Shown piece by piece: positions 14,951 through 23,283 of a DNA stretch of 34,100 nt. Position numbers and translations under genes: made by a program. This DNA is from Cytophagales bacterium (lineage in GTDB: Bacteria > Bacteroidota > Bacteroidia > Cytophagales > Microscillaceae), in the NCBI GenBank assembly GCA_004293905.1, contig RDZE01000042.1, positions 1-34,100 of the forward strand, given 5' to 3'. The notes under the pieces are model-generated. The model was not told where the DNA came from and did not search any database. It saw only the letters and a list, made by a program, of their open reading frames with translations. How positions within the stretch are numbered: position 1 is the first letter of the stretch; every line of letters begins with the position of its first letter.

Positions 14951-15598
14951 CTAAATACCTAAAAAGTTGTTTATTATTTCATTATTTTGGGGTGTAGGTA
15001 GTCTTTCTTTATAGTAGTGAATACGGAAGTCTAATAGATTTTTTGCGGGATTTTGGCTTATAAATTGTTTAAAATCAGCACGCCTACGTATGCTTGCATC
15101 GGCAGCGGGCGAAGGAGATAAGAGATACACCACTGGTATATGTAGAAAAGCGGGTTGAATGTTTTTAAGATACCATTTTTCGACCCATCGACTGTTGCAA
15201 GCTACCTTTTCAATGGGTTGCTGGCTAAGGATTTCGATAATGGCTTTTGTGTTATACTCTAAAACGCGAAGGCTTGTATCTAAGCAATTATTTTGTTTTC
15301 GCTCTATGCGTAGCGCGATGTCTGCCAAGGCAATTTGATTTTGTTGGAGGAGTGCTTCTTTTGCAGAGCGTTGTTGAAGATTGGGTGTGGCTTCGTAGAT
15401 ATTTTCCATGATGCGCCAAAAATTACTTTTTCCACTGCCCAAGTAAAACCATTCTCCATATTCGGGTTGGGTTGCGGAGGTGTTTTTCAGGTTTCTGTTA
15501 CAAGGGAAGCTCCCCAAAATGAGCATTTTGGCATTCTGAGGCACAAAGGCATCAAAAGGATGTATTTCTATTTGATGATGGGCTTGAGTACGTTCCAT
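14951..15598 (-). CDS. Uracil-DNA glycosylase superfamily protein
   Basis: The 215-aa protein (from ATG 15598) has the UDG superfamily pattern: HPFDAFVPQNAKMLILGSFP (motif A region, 13-32), an insert, YGEWFYLGSGKSNFWRIM (47-64), and a late LLSPSPA motif (159-165) matching the DNA-intercalation loop. It resembles the hypoxanthine/uracil glycosylase-like branch more than classical Ung, so the damaged base it removes is uncertain. A longer frame to 15643 would extend further into the upstream phosphodiesterase gene with a His/Arg-rich stretch that does not look conserved. The chosen start still overlaps that gene by 31 bases, implying coupling. The next Met would remove the HPF motif. Confidence 0.82.
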   Translation of the reverse strand: MERTQAHHQIEIHPFDAFVPQNAKMLILGSFPCNRNLKNTSATQPEYGEWFYLGSGKSNFWRIMENIYEATPNLQQRSAKEALLQQNQIALADIALRIERKQNNCLDTSLRVLEYNTKAIIEILSQQPIEKVACNSRWVEKWYLKNIQPAFLHIPVVYLLSPSPAADASIRRRADFKQFISQNPAKNLLDFRIHYYKERLPTPQNNEIINNFLGI

Positions 15599-16815
15599 TG
15601 TCCGTCTATGATGGTAGGAATAGGAATGCCTAAAAGGTGGCATACTAAGGGATAAATGTGGATGTTTTCGAAGGCGTTGATGGTAAGTCCCTTTCTGATG
15701 TCTTTGCCTACGGCATAAAAAATGCCTTGCATGTTCGGGCTTGTAGAGGCTGGGTATCCGTGTTGCCCAATGGACATTTTCCCTTTCTGCATTTGTTTGG
15801 CTTGGTTATCTGTCAGAAGTACATAGTTGGGTTTTGCTATGATGAGTATATCGCCTATACAAGGGTGCTTTTTGTAGTGCAAACTATCGGGTATGTCTGC
15901 TTTTTTATATACCCAAAAGTTTTGTTCTTTGGCTTTGATGTCTTGGTAAATTTTTTCTACGGAGTCAGGTTCGTTAATGTAGATATGTGTTTGCAATAAA
16001 TTAGAAACGATATTGATATTGGGATTGCTAAGATTGGCTAAATCTTCAATCATAATATGTTCTTTTTGTGGATTTTCAAGGGTTTGCATGCCATGGTCAG
16101 ATACGATGATGAGGTCTATGTCGTAAGGCATTTTTTTCAGTTTTTCCCATAATTGCCCTATGAGTGTGTCCATGTTGAGTACGGCAGTTTTTACCTCCTC
16201 TGATTCTGCCCCAAAACGATGCCCTTGAGTATCTACGTCAGAAAAATAGAGTGTGATGAGTTGAGGTCGCTCATTTTCAGGGAGTTGCAACCATTCTATT
16301 ACTTTTTCTATGCGTTTTTGGTTGGGAAAAGCCGCATCGTATTGATAATAATAAGTAGGAAAAGAGCCTGTAACTGGTGCTTCGGAGCCTACCCAGAAGA
16401 AGGAGGCTGTTTTAAGCCCTTGTTGCTGTGCGTATTGCCAAAGAGGTACGCCCTGATACCAATTGGCATTTTGTACTTGTTTTTTATCACTGATTTGATA
16501 GGTTTGTTGCGTGGCTTTGTTGTAAAAAGTATTGTCAATGATGCCATGATTTTCGGCATACATTCCCGTAACGATGCTATAATGGTTGGGAAAAGTTTTG
16601 GACGGATAAATGGGTATCAATCCTTGTGCTTGTGTTCCTTCGGCTATAATTTTTTTAAAATTGGGTGCTTGGTATCGTTCCACATAATCGTAGCGAAAAC
16701 CATCGAAAGATACCATCACTACATAGTTAGGTTTGTTTTTTTGCGCAAATATCTCCCCTTTCAATACTCCCAAAAAAAGAATAGAGAGCAATAAAAAAAA
16801 TTTATTGGTTAACAT
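15568..16815 (-). CDS. Secreted nucleotide pyrophosphatase/phosphodiesterase-like enzyme
   Basis: The 415-aa product is an alkaline-phosphatase-superfamily type I phosphodiesterase (NPP family) with a signal peptide (cleavage near IFAQ). The two-zinc site is visible: Asp38 in VSFDGFR, the nucleophile Thr72 in YPSKTFPNH, then YFSDVDTQGHRFG, IVSDHGM and a late His in SIGQHGYPAS. NPP enzymes hydrolyse phosphodiester or pyrophosphate bonds of nucleotides or lipids; the substrate is not evident. The start at 16815 is preferred to 16899 because it opens directly on the signal peptide and lies downstream of a -7 box at 16849-16856. The gene overlaps the downstream glycosylase gene by 31 bases. Confidence 0.93.
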   Translation of the reverse strand: MLTNKFFLLLSILFLGVLKGEIFAQKNKPNYVVMVSFDGFRYDYVERYQAPNFKKIIAEGTQAQGLIPIYPSKTFPNHYSIVTGMYAENHGIIDNTFYNKATQQTYQISDKKQVQNANWYQGVPLWQYAQQQGLKTASFFWVGSEAPVTGSFPTYYYQYDAAFPNQKRIEKVIEWLQLPENERPQLITLYFSDVDTQGHRFGAESEEVKTAVLNMDTLIGQLWEKLKKMPYDIDLIIVSDHGMQTLENPQKEHIMIEDLANLSNPNINIVSNLLQTHIYINEPDSVEKIYQDIKAKEQNFWVYKKADIPDSLHYKKHPCIGDILIIAKPNYVLLTDNQAKQMQKGKMSIGQHGYPASTSPNMQGIFYAVGKDIRKGLTINAFENIHIYPLVCHLLGIPIPTIIDGQWNVLKPIIK

Positions 16816-16848
16816 ATTTTTTATTCTATAAAAACTAAGTATTGATTG

Positions 16849-16856
16849 CAAAATTA
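16849..16856 (-). promoter_or_regulatory. -7 box (TAATTTTG) for the phosphodiesterase gene
   Basis: The minus strand reads TAATTTTG, an exact TAnnTTTG match, 33 bases before the ATG at 16815. It supports that start and separate transcription from the SDR gene. Confidence 0.5.
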
Positions 16857-16899
16857 AGAATAAATCTGATAAGGATAGGTATTTTTCACACAAATTCAT

Positions 16900-17607
16900 T
16901 TACCCTATATCTCCTAATTGAGGTCTTATGAGAATTTCTTCTACTACCGTGCTGTGGCTCATTTGAAAAGCGTGCCATACGGCATTGGCAATGTCTTTGG
17001 CAGGCATAAAACGCTGTTCGGGGAGGTCAGTCCCGCTCCAGCTGTCTGTAAAAGTAGCTCCGGGTAAAATAGCGGTTACTTTGATGTTTTTTTCTTTGAG
17101 CTCCTGCCTCAACACTTTGGTCATGCCATAGAGTGCAAATTTAGCAATGCAATAAGAGCCTCCGTTGGTATAGGCGGTGATGCTTGCAGTGGAACACATA
17201 TTAAAAATATGTCCATTTTTTTGGGCAATAATGGTGGGCAATAAATCTTTGGTAAGCCAATAAGCACTGTAGAGGTTGGTATTGAGCATCATTTCAAGAT
17301 TTTTTTCGTCTTCCTCGTGTATTGTATTGGCGATGAACAAGCCTGCATTGTTGATAAGGGCAGCAATGGGCATTTTGAGTTCGAGTATGAATTGAGAAAA
17401 TTGGGCTACTTGGGTTCTTTGGGCTACATCTACGGGCATGGTATAGAGGCGGCTTTGCTGGTCTTGGGGAAGTTCTTTTTTGAGATTTTCCAAGTCGTTG
17501 GCGTTTCTTGCGCAGGTGATTACTTGGTATTTTTGCTCCAAAAACAACAAGACAAGGGCTTTGCCTATGCCTTTAGTTCCACCTGTGATGACAATTAATT
17601 TTTCCAT
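16900..17607 (-). CDS. Short-chain dehydrogenase/reductase (SDR)
   Basis: The 235-aa cytoplasmic enzyme is a classical SDR. It shows the cofactor motif TGGTKGIG (8-15), CARN after the second strand (compatible with NADP preference), LINNAGLF (85-91), and the catalytic set Ser139, Tyr152 and Lys156 in CSTASITAYTNGGSYCIAK. The PG motif ILPGATFTD follows. The substrate cannot be deduced. The closest general resemblance is to 3-oxoacyl-ACP reductase-like or sepiapterin-reductase-like oxidoreductases, but the neighbours give no pathway. It is divergent from the MlaE gene 74 bases away. Confidence 0.92.
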   Translation of the reverse strand: MEKLIVITGGTKGIGKALVLLFLEQKYQVITCARNANDLENLKKELPQDQQSRLYTMPVDVAQRTQVAQFSQFILELKMPIAALINNAGLFIANTIHEEDEKNLEMMLNTNLYSAYWLTKDLLPTIIAQKNGHIFNMCSTASITAYTNGGSYCIAKFALYGMTKVLRQELKEKNIKVTAILPGATFTDSWSGTDLPEQRFMPAKDIANAVWHAFQMSHSTVVEEILIRPQLGDIG

Positions 17608-17681
17608 TTTAGAGATTTATTTTGCTTTTTCGTACAAATTTTAGTTATTTCGCTTTCATAAACAAATATTAAAACCAAAAA

Positions 17682-18422
17682 GTGAATTGGATTGCAGAAT
17701 TAGGTAAGTTTATTATATTTTTAGGGCTTACTGTTGTCAATAGAGAGCGTTTTAAGGTATATGTTTCCTTAGTTCTTCATGAGTGTATCAATTTGGGCAT
17801 TAGTTCAGTGTTCATCATTTCTATTGTTTCCACTTTTATTGGGGCAGTAAGTACATTGCAAACCGCTTATAATCTTATCAGTCCTTTGATACCTTTGTAT
17901 ATCATCGGTCAGGTAGTGCGCGATATGACACTTTTGGAGTTAGCCCCTACCCTTACTTGTTTGGTTTTGGCGGGCAAAGTAGGTTCTAATATTGCAGGTG
18001 AATTGGGGACAATGCGCATTACAGAGCAAATAGATGCTATAGAAGTGATGGGCATCAATGCGGCATCTTATTTGGTATTGCCCAAAATTATAGCAGCGAT
18101 GATTACCTTCCCTATGTTGGTGATTGTGGCGGGTTTTCTTTCTTTGGTAGGTGGCTATATTGCTGGCACAGTAACGGGAATTATGACAGGAGAGGAATAC
18201 ATCAAGGGTATTCGCGAAGGTTTTATGACCTTTAGTGTTACTTTTGCTGTTATCAAAGCATTTACTTTTTCTTTCCTCATCGCGACTATTTCCTCTTTCA
18301 AGGGTTTTTATACTCAAGGAGGTGCGCTTGAGGTAGGACAATCGAGCACGCAAGCCGTAACAAGTAGTACTATTGCTATTCTTTGTGCAGATTATCTTTT
18401 AGCGCAACTCTTCTTGGCATAA
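17682..18422 (+). CDS. mlaE: MlaE-family ABC transporter permease
   Basis: The 246-aa integral membrane protein matches the MlaE/YrbE permease family. It starts at GTG 17682 and has about five hydrophobic segments. Family landmarks are FIGAVSTLQTAY, LELAPTLTCLVLAGKVGSNIAGELGTMRITEQIDAIEVMGI (the cytoplasmic coupling region), and the ending VTSSTIAILCADYLLAQLFL. In the Mla system the permease works with an MlaF ATPase and an MlaD substrate-binding protein to move phospholipids between the membranes. Neither partner is adjacent: the next gene is on the opposite strand 16 bases downstream. The partners must be encoded elsewhere. Confidence 0.92.
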   Translation: MNWIAELGKFIIFLGLTVVNRERFKVYVSLVLHECINLGISSVFIISIVSTFIGAVSTLQTAYNLISPLIPLYIIGQVVRDMTLLELAPTLTCLVLAGKVGSNIAGELGTMRITEQIDAIEVMGINAASYLVLPKIIAAMITFPMLVIVAGFLSLVGGYIAGTVTGIMTGEEYIKGIREGFMTFSVTFAVIKAFTFSFLIATISSFKGFYTQGGALEVGQSSTQAVTSSTIAILCADYLLAQLFLA

Positions 18423-18438
18423 GCAATACTAATGCATT

Positions 18439-18822
18439 TTATTTCTGAAAAATGATTTCTCTACGAAAAGTTTTGCCTTTGTATTGTAGCAATAAATAAC
18501 CCTCTTTGGTAATTTTTGCCTTCATGTTTTTTTGTTCATTGAGCGTTATGTTGCCTTTTTCATCAATGTTCCAACTGCCCGATTGAAACCCCTCTACAGC
18601 ATTAGAAGCGTCCCAAACGCCCGAAGATTGAAATTTTATCCAATCTGTTGCTGCAAGTGCTTGGTGTTTTCCCATTCCGCTCATGCTGTCATTGATTACT
18701 TTCCAAGTGCCTACAAGGGCTGAGTTTGCGACTGTAGTTTGTGCTTTTGCTTGATTCATAACCGCTAATAACAGTAGCATACTTATTAGCACCGTGAATT
18801 TTCCTGATTTAGTTGTTTTCAT
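18439..18822 (-). CDS. Small secreted lipocalin-like protein
   Basis: The 127-aa product has a signal peptide (cleavage near QAKAQ) followed by SALVGTWKVINDSM, GVWDASNAVEGFQSGSWNIDEKGNITLNEQ and KITKEGYLLLQYKGKTFRREIIF. The LVGTWKV opening and the strand-rich remainder fit the lipocalin-like small beta-barrel proteins of this phylum. The role is unknown. It is convergent with mlaE, with only 16 bases between stop codons and no clear terminator hairpin there. Confidence 0.8.
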   Translation of the reverse strand: MKTTKSGKFTVLISMLLLLAVMNQAKAQTTVANSALVGTWKVINDSMSGMGKHQALAATDWIKFQSSGVWDASNAVEGFQSGSWNIDEKGNITLNEQKNMKAKITKEGYLLLQYKGKTFRREIIFQK

Positions 18823-18985
18823 GTCGTTTAAAATATTAGAGTAATGAATAGTTGTCTAATCGGTAGGACAAGCAAATTGAAAAAAAGGTTGCTTCAGTTT
18901 TTGTAATATTTTTAGGTGATTACTAAAAAAACAAGCATTATGCTACTCGTTTATAAACGCGCCTGAACAATCGTTTTTGTAATAG

Positions 18986-19675
18986 TCAGCGCATTTTTAT
19001 AGGTGCATACAAAGCCGTTTGCGCATTTAATTGGTAATATTGGTAGGTAGTAAAATCAGGATTGGGCATAATAACATTCTCTTTATCGCTTGAGTAATCA
19101 TAAGAATAGCCCTGCTCTATGTTGCAAACCAAGAAATTTTCCCCAATTTCGGTAGTAGTCAAGCGTATACTCATAAAGCTAAAATAGGAAAGCACATTCA
19201 TAGCCGATACAAGTTCTCCTGAAGGTGTATAATGCAACAGTAAGACACAAGTTTCTAAAGCCCCATATTTTACATTGTTGCTGTCTTTGTAATAGACTAA
19301 AAAACTCAAAAAATTGGGCAACATATCTACTTTTTGCAAAAAATAGTATGCCCTATGAGCCTCCAATTTTCGTATCGGACTTCGATTCAAACCAAGCGTA
19401 TTTGCCACAAGCAAACCTGCATCAGGGGCAATATTAGGTATAGGCTCACCTTGCGAGTTATAAATTCTTTTGTGTATGAATTTATTCGCCCATTTGAAAG
19501 GAATAGGGTTCAGCGTAGCTAAGTTCTTTTCGCACATAGCCAAATAAGTACTATCAAAAACCCATTTCTCGGGCTTTTGGACAGAGGTAGGAAAGGAATT
19601 TTTGAACTGTTCGAAATCTTGCGCCCAAGCAGGGCAGGCAAAAAAAAGAAGCAAGAAAAAAAGGTTCTGTTTCAT
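18986..19675 (-). CDS. Secreted protein of unknown function, 229 aa
   Basis: I do not recognise a family. The product has a clear signal peptide (MKQNLFFLLLFFACPAWAQ). The mature part contains VFDSTYLAMCEKNLATLNP, a positively charged NKFIHKRIYNSQGEPIPNIAPDAG, a middle strand-rich section (FLSFLVYYKDSNN, ALETCVLLLHYTPSGELVSAMNVLSYFS), and a tail with many Tyr and Gln (TTYQYYQLNAQ). Alternating strands suggest a periplasmic or surface beta protein. It stands alone, with 163 non-coding bases between it and the lipocalin-like gene downstream. Confidence 0.78.
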   Translation of the reverse strand: MKQNLFFLLLFFACPAWAQDFEQFKNSFPTSVQKPEKWVFDSTYLAMCEKNLATLNPIPFKWANKFIHKRIYNSQGEPIPNIAPDAGLLVANTLGLNRSPIRKLEAHRAYYFLQKVDMLPNFLSFLVYYKDSNNVKYGALETCVLLLHYTPSGELVSAMNVLSYFSFMSIRLTTTEIGENFLVCNIEQGYSYDYSSDKENVIMPNPDFTTYQYYQLNAQTALYAPIKMR

Positions 19676-19869
19676 ACTTATTGTATTTTAGTTTTGAAAA
19701 TCCTTTGCTCAAAACTCAGCATATTTTATGACAGTAGATATTGCCCTATTGCTATTTTCACCTAAATCCTGCCTAAATTTACTGAAAAGTTTCTTCATTC
19801 ATCAAATCATAAAAATTGTGAAAGTAGAGAGTATATTTCTTATTTTATGCGCGTTTTTTTATTTTTCAC

Positions 19870-19877
19870 TATCTTTG
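19870..19877 (+). promoter_or_regulatory. -7 box (TATCTTTG) before the methyltransferase gene
   Basis: This exact TAnnTTTG match ends 18 bases before the ATG at 19896. It lies inside the longer open frame from 19728 and so supports the shorter start. Confidence 0.6.
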
Positions 19878-19895
19878 CAGCAAAATAGCAATACA

Positions 19896-20729
19896 ATGAC
19901 TCTAAAAAATACTTCCCCCTTTTTTATTATTGGTTTACTAATACTTACTACTACCTGCAAACCTGAGCCCAAAAACGAAACAAAAAAAGCAGAAGAAATA
20001 CTCCAAACAGCTACCATTCTTTCCCAACCCAAAGAGCTACAAAGCATATTCGAAAAAGAAGGTTGGAACGAATACACACTTTATCAAAAAATAAGAGAAA
20101 AAAATATCGATTTTTCGGTTCTATTACGCTTCATCAGAGCCGTGTACCACCTTCCAAATGAAAATTATGAGAAAAAACACACCAAAAAAGAATGGTATCT
20201 TGAAAGATTAGCACTTAGCGAATTTTTGCAAATTTTATTCTATTACAAGCAAGATTATCACAAAACTTTCATGGACATTGGCTCAGGCAATGGCGATAAA
20301 CTATATGCGGCAGTTTGCATGGGTTTTGAAAAAGCCTATGGCGTAGAGTACGAGCAAAAACTCCACGAAGTAGCCCAAGAAGCCCTCCCCAATATGGTAG
20401 CCCAAAAACGCATAGAAATACAACAAGGAGATGCCACAAAACTCAAACCTGAATACTTCAACCAAGCCGATTTTATTTATATGTATTGTCCTTTGGTACT
20501 CTTCAAAGAAAAACAAGCAGAACTCGCCTACTCGCTCATCAAAAATATGCGCAACAATACACTCATTTACGAAGCAGGATTTGTCTATGTGCCTCACCTC
20601 AAAAAATACATTAACCTACCCGTAGAAGATGGCTACAGAGGAATGGCAGCATTTAAAAAAGAAAACAACAAGTATTATATAAAAACATTCATTTCTCACT
20701 GGGAAGAATTTTCCCTACAGAAACCCTAA
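19896..20729 (+). CDS. SAM-dependent methyltransferase with N-terminal export-like signal
   Basis: The 277-aa protein carries a class I methyltransferase domain: motif I reads FMDIGSGNGDKLYAA, followed by AYGVEYEQKLHEVAQEA (acidic end of strand 2), IEIQQGDATKL (motif II region) and FIYMYCPLVLF. The layout recalls the DOT1-like and general Methyltransf fold, but the substrate is unknown. Unexpectedly, the protein begins with a hydrophobic stretch and a cysteine (SPFFIIGLLILTTTCKPEP, Cys21) that looks like a lipoprotein signal with a poor lipobox. No Met occurs between it and motif I, and the promoter box supports this start, so the segment is part of the protein. It may be a membrane anchor. 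engB follows after 17 bases on the same strand. Confidence 0.85.
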   Translation: MTLKNTSPFFIIGLLILTTTCKPEPKNETKKAEEILQTATILSQPKELQSIFEKEGWNEYTLYQKIREKNIDFSVLLRFIRAVYHLPNENYEKKHTKKEWYLERLALSEFLQILFYYKQDYHKTFMDIGSGNGDKLYAAVCMGFEKAYGVEYEQKLHEVAQEALPNMVAQKRIEIQQGDATKLKPEYFNQADFIYMYCPLVLFKEKQAELAYSLIKNMRNNTLIYEAGFVYVPHLKKYINLPVEDGYRGMAAFKKENNKYYIKTFISHWEEFSLQKP

Positions 20730-20746
20730 AATTAGCAATAAACCCA

Positions 20747-21361
20747 ATGATGCAAATACACCAAGCAGAATTCTTGCTTAGTAATACCGATTACCAAAAA
20801 TGCCCTACCCCCGACAAACCTGAGTATGCCTTCATTGGTCGTTCCAATGTGGGCAAATCTTCTCTTCTCAATGCTCTTTGTAACAAAAAAGTAGCCCATA
20901 CCTCGCAACAACCCGGTAAAACACGCTATATTAATCATTACCTCATCAACCAACATTGGTATCTTGTTGATTTGCCCGGCTATGGTTGGGCACGCGCCAG
21001 CAAAACTGACCGCAAAGAATGGGAAACCATGATAAAAGATTATCTCACACAACGCCCCAATCTATTGTGTGTTTTTCTATTGGTCGACATCAGACACGAA
21101 CCCCAAAAAATAGACCTTGAATTTATGGAGTGGCTTGCCGAAGCAGGCGTACCATTTGTAATGATTTTTACAAAAGCAGATAAAATAGCAAAAACAAAAA
21201 CAAAATACAAAGCCAGCCAATACCAACAAAAAATGAAAGAACAATGGGAAGAATTGCCCCAATATTTCATTACCTCCTCCGAAAACAAAGTAGGAATGGA
21301 CTCACTATTGGAATTTATAGAACAGATAAACCTCAATTTTGAACAAAAATCTGAAAATTAA
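20747..21361 (+). CDS. engB: Ribosome biogenesis GTPase EngB (YihA/YsxC)
   Basis: The 204-aa protein is a TrmE-Era-EngA-EngB type GTPase acting in large ribosomal subunit assembly. GTP-binding motifs are clear: G1 GRSNVGKSS (31-39), G2 region QQPGKTRYINHY, G3 DLPGYGWAR, G4 TKADK and G5 around ITSSENK. The N-terminal EFLLSNTDYQKCPTPDKPEYAFIG is family-typical. Two adjacent Met codons (20747 and 20750) could serve as the start. It follows the methyltransferase gene by 17 bases and may be cotranscribed. It is expected to be important for growth. Confidence 0.96.
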   Translation: MMQIHQAEFLLSNTDYQKCPTPDKPEYAFIGRSNVGKSSLLNALCNKKVAHTSQQPGKTRYINHYLINQHWYLVDLPGYGWARASKTDRKEWETMIKDYLTQRPNLLCVFLLVDIRHEPQKIDLEFMEWLAEAGVPFVMIFTKADKIAKTKTKYKASQYQQKMKEQWEELPQYFITSSENKVGMDSLLEFIEQINLNFEQKSEN

Positions 21362-21433
21362 TCTTTAATTTCGCAGCCAACTATTCTAATAACTCAAAAT
21401 AGTAAAAATTTATACTAAAACAATAATAATACA

Positions 21434-22642
21434 ATGCAACGTCTACTTACCACCTCCTTGGTGATTTTATTGCTCTCCTTAGCAAGCTGCCAAAATTCCC
21501 AAAAGCAGGGCGAACAAAAAGAAGAAAAAAAAGAACAAAAAGAAGAAGCCTCTAAGAAAAAAGTAAAAGAAACAGGCAATTACGACCGCAAATACAACGA
21601 TATTGCGCGCTTCATAGCAGGCATGACAGCCTTAGAAGGAAGTGCCATAGCCGAATATCATAACAACCAAGAATGGAAAAACTATGCCAAAAGTAGCGAT
21701 ACTCTTTGGAAAGATATTTTAGACAAAAAAAGACCTGTAATGACACAATGGCGCGATGCAGAAATCAAGGAATTAGCCGCCACACAAGGCACACTCTTCT
21801 ACCCTTTTAGCGGTCCCGATTTCTTACACGTATCTATATTTTTCCCAAAAATAGACACCGTCTACATGTTTGGCTTAGAACCCATCGGCAACACCCCCGA
21901 TATTAAGAAAATAGTAGAAAAATCACTCCCCAATTACCTCTTATCACTACAAGCCTCCTTAGGAAGTATACTCAAAAATAGCTTCTTCATCACACGCGAG
22001 ATGGCTTACGACTTTACAGGCGCGCGCACCAACGACATAGACGGCACATTGCCCGCACTAATGATGTTTTTAGTACGTACCAACCACGAAATCTTATTCT
22101 ATGAACAAGTAGCCATTAACTCAGAAGGAAAATTAGAAAAAGCCGAAGGTGAAAAAAAGAAAGGCGTATATTATGGTACTAAAATAGAATTCAAACCCGC
22201 AGACGAAGAAGTAAGAAAAGTAATTTACTACTTTGGTGTAAACCTTTGCGATGACCCTTACATGACGATGGACGGCATGAAAACTAAAACTGAATTTGTT
22301 ACCTTCCTCAAAAATATCCCTTTTAAAACCACCTACCTTAAATCAGCCTCTTACCTAATGCATGGCAACAATTACAGTACCATTCGTGAAATTATCCTCA
22401 GTAAATCAAAACATGTTTTCCAAGATGATTCAGGAATGGCATTCCGTAACTTTAACAATGACCAATGGGATTATGTACTCTTCGGAAAATACATAGGCCC
22501 TATCGATATCTTCCGCGGATACTACCAAAACGACTACGCCAAAGCATACGAAGACAAAAACAAAGTAAGACCTCTCACTTTTGGAATTGGTTACCAATAC
22601 AAAGATGGAAGTTCTACGCTTATGTTGGCAAAGAAAAAATAA
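21434..22642 (+). CDS. Lipoprotein of unknown function, 402 aa
   Basis: The protein has a lipoprotein signal with lipobox SLASC (Cys19), a low-complexity Lys/Glu/Gln linker (about 22-46), and then a globular domain beginning NYDRKYNDIARFIAGMTALEGS. Landmarks include GTLFYPFSGPDFLHVSIFFP, MFGLEPIGNTPD, FFITREMAYDF, GTLPALMMFLVRT, FGVNLCDD, LKSASYLMHGNNYSTIREIILSKS and WDYVLFGKYIGPIDIFRGYYQ. I recognise a conserved hypothetical pattern but no assigned function. It is probably a membrane-anchored periplasmic or surface protein. A weak promoter (TAATTTCG at 21366-21373) precedes it and a hairpin terminator follows at 22667-22714. Confidence 0.85.
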   Translation: MQRLLTTSLVILLLSLASCQNSQKQGEQKEEKKEQKEEASKKKVKETGNYDRKYNDIARFIAGMTALEGSAIAEYHNNQEWKNYAKSSDTLWKDILDKKRPVMTQWRDAEIKELAATQGTLFYPFSGPDFLHVSIFFPKIDTVYMFGLEPIGNTPDIKKIVEKSLPNYLLSLQASLGSILKNSFFITREMAYDFTGARTNDIDGTLPALMMFLVRTNHEILFYEQVAINSEGKLEKAEGEKKKGVYYGTKIEFKPADEEVRKVIYYFGVNLCDDPYMTMDGMKTKTEFVTFLKNIPFKTTYLKSASYLMHGNNYSTIREIILSKSKHVFQDDSGMAFRNFNNDQWDYVLFGKYIGPIDIFRGYYQNDYAKAYEDKNKVRPLTFGIGYQYKDGSSTLMLAKKK

Positions 22643-22666
22643 AAACCTTTCCTAAAATCTACTTAC

Positions 22667-22714
22667 AACGCAGACGAACATAGAACTATTATGATTCGCT
22701 CTGCGTTCTTTTTG
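22667..22714 (+). terminator. Terminator after the 402-aa lipoprotein gene
   Basis: AACGCAGA (22667-22674) pairs with TCTGCGTT (22700-22707), and inner blocks CGAA and CAT extend the stem with small bulges. CTTTTT follows. An in-frame ATG at 22691 sits in this hairpin, which argues that the next gene starts at 22736. Confidence 0.65.
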
Positions 22715-22735
22715 AGTAAAAATGCTGAAACCGTC

Positions 22736-23251
22736 ATGAAACAAAAATTACTCCCTTATACTTTTGCCTTACTTTTTCTGTTTCCCACCCTTTATGCAGG
22801 AACTCAAAGCGGCGAAGAATGGCAAACAAAACTTACAATACACACCTCAAAAAGTAAACTATTGCAAAAAATTAGCCTCCACCTTTCCCCCTTAAACGAA
22901 GATATATGGCAAGCACTTTTGGCGGTACAATACAGAACATGGCGACAGCAATATATACCCGAATTTGATAATAGACAAAGAACTTACGAAAATAAAAAAG
23001 TAACCATCGCAGGTTATATGTATCCCTTAGAAGAAGCCTCTACACACGCTTTTTTTATGCTTTCTTATTATCCCATCAATATCTGTTTCTTTTGCGGTGG
23101 CGCAGGTCCTGAATCTGTAGTAGAAGTAAACATGAAAAACCCACTCAAACTTACCGATGGTAAAATAAAACTCACAGGCACGCTCCGATTGAACGAAGAC
23201 GACCCCGAAAGACTTTTCTACATATTGCTTGACGCTGAACAAACTTATTAA
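22736..23251 (+). CDS. Secreted DUF3299-like protein
   Basis: The 171-aa product (from ATG 22736) has a signal peptide (MKQKLLPYTFALLFLFPTLYAG). The C-terminal part shows the DUF3299 hallmark: KKVTIAGYMYPLEE, then NICFFCGGAGPESVVEV with Cys117 and Cys120, and a final strand region (GKIKLTGTLRLNEDDPERLFYILLDAE). DUF3299 proteins are periplasmic proteins of unknown role; the CxxC could bind a metal or form a disulfide. An upstream ATG at 22691 would add 15 residues and lies in the preceding terminator hairpin, so it is rejected. bshC follows after 32 bases. Confidence 0.8.
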   Translation: MKQKLLPYTFALLFLFPTLYAGTQSGEEWQTKLTIHTSKSKLLQKISLHLSPLNEDIWQALLAVQYRTWRQQYIPEFDNRQRTYENKKVTIAGYMYPLEEASTHAFFMLSYYPINICFFCGGAGPESVVEVNMKNPLKLTDGKIKLTGTLRLNEDDPERLFYILLDAEQTY

Positions 23252-23283
23252 AAATCTTTTTTTACTACACAATATCAACACAC

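Noticed and set aside
15599..15643. Longer start of the glycosylase at 15643
   Set aside because: The added 15 residues are His/Arg/Tyr-rich and only reflect the end of the overlapping phosphodiesterase gene in another frame.
18948..18959. 12-base palindrome CGTTTATAAACG as an operator
   Set aside because: It lies after the stop codon of the gene at 18986 and far from any clear promoter; one short palindrome in AT-rich DNA is expected by chance.
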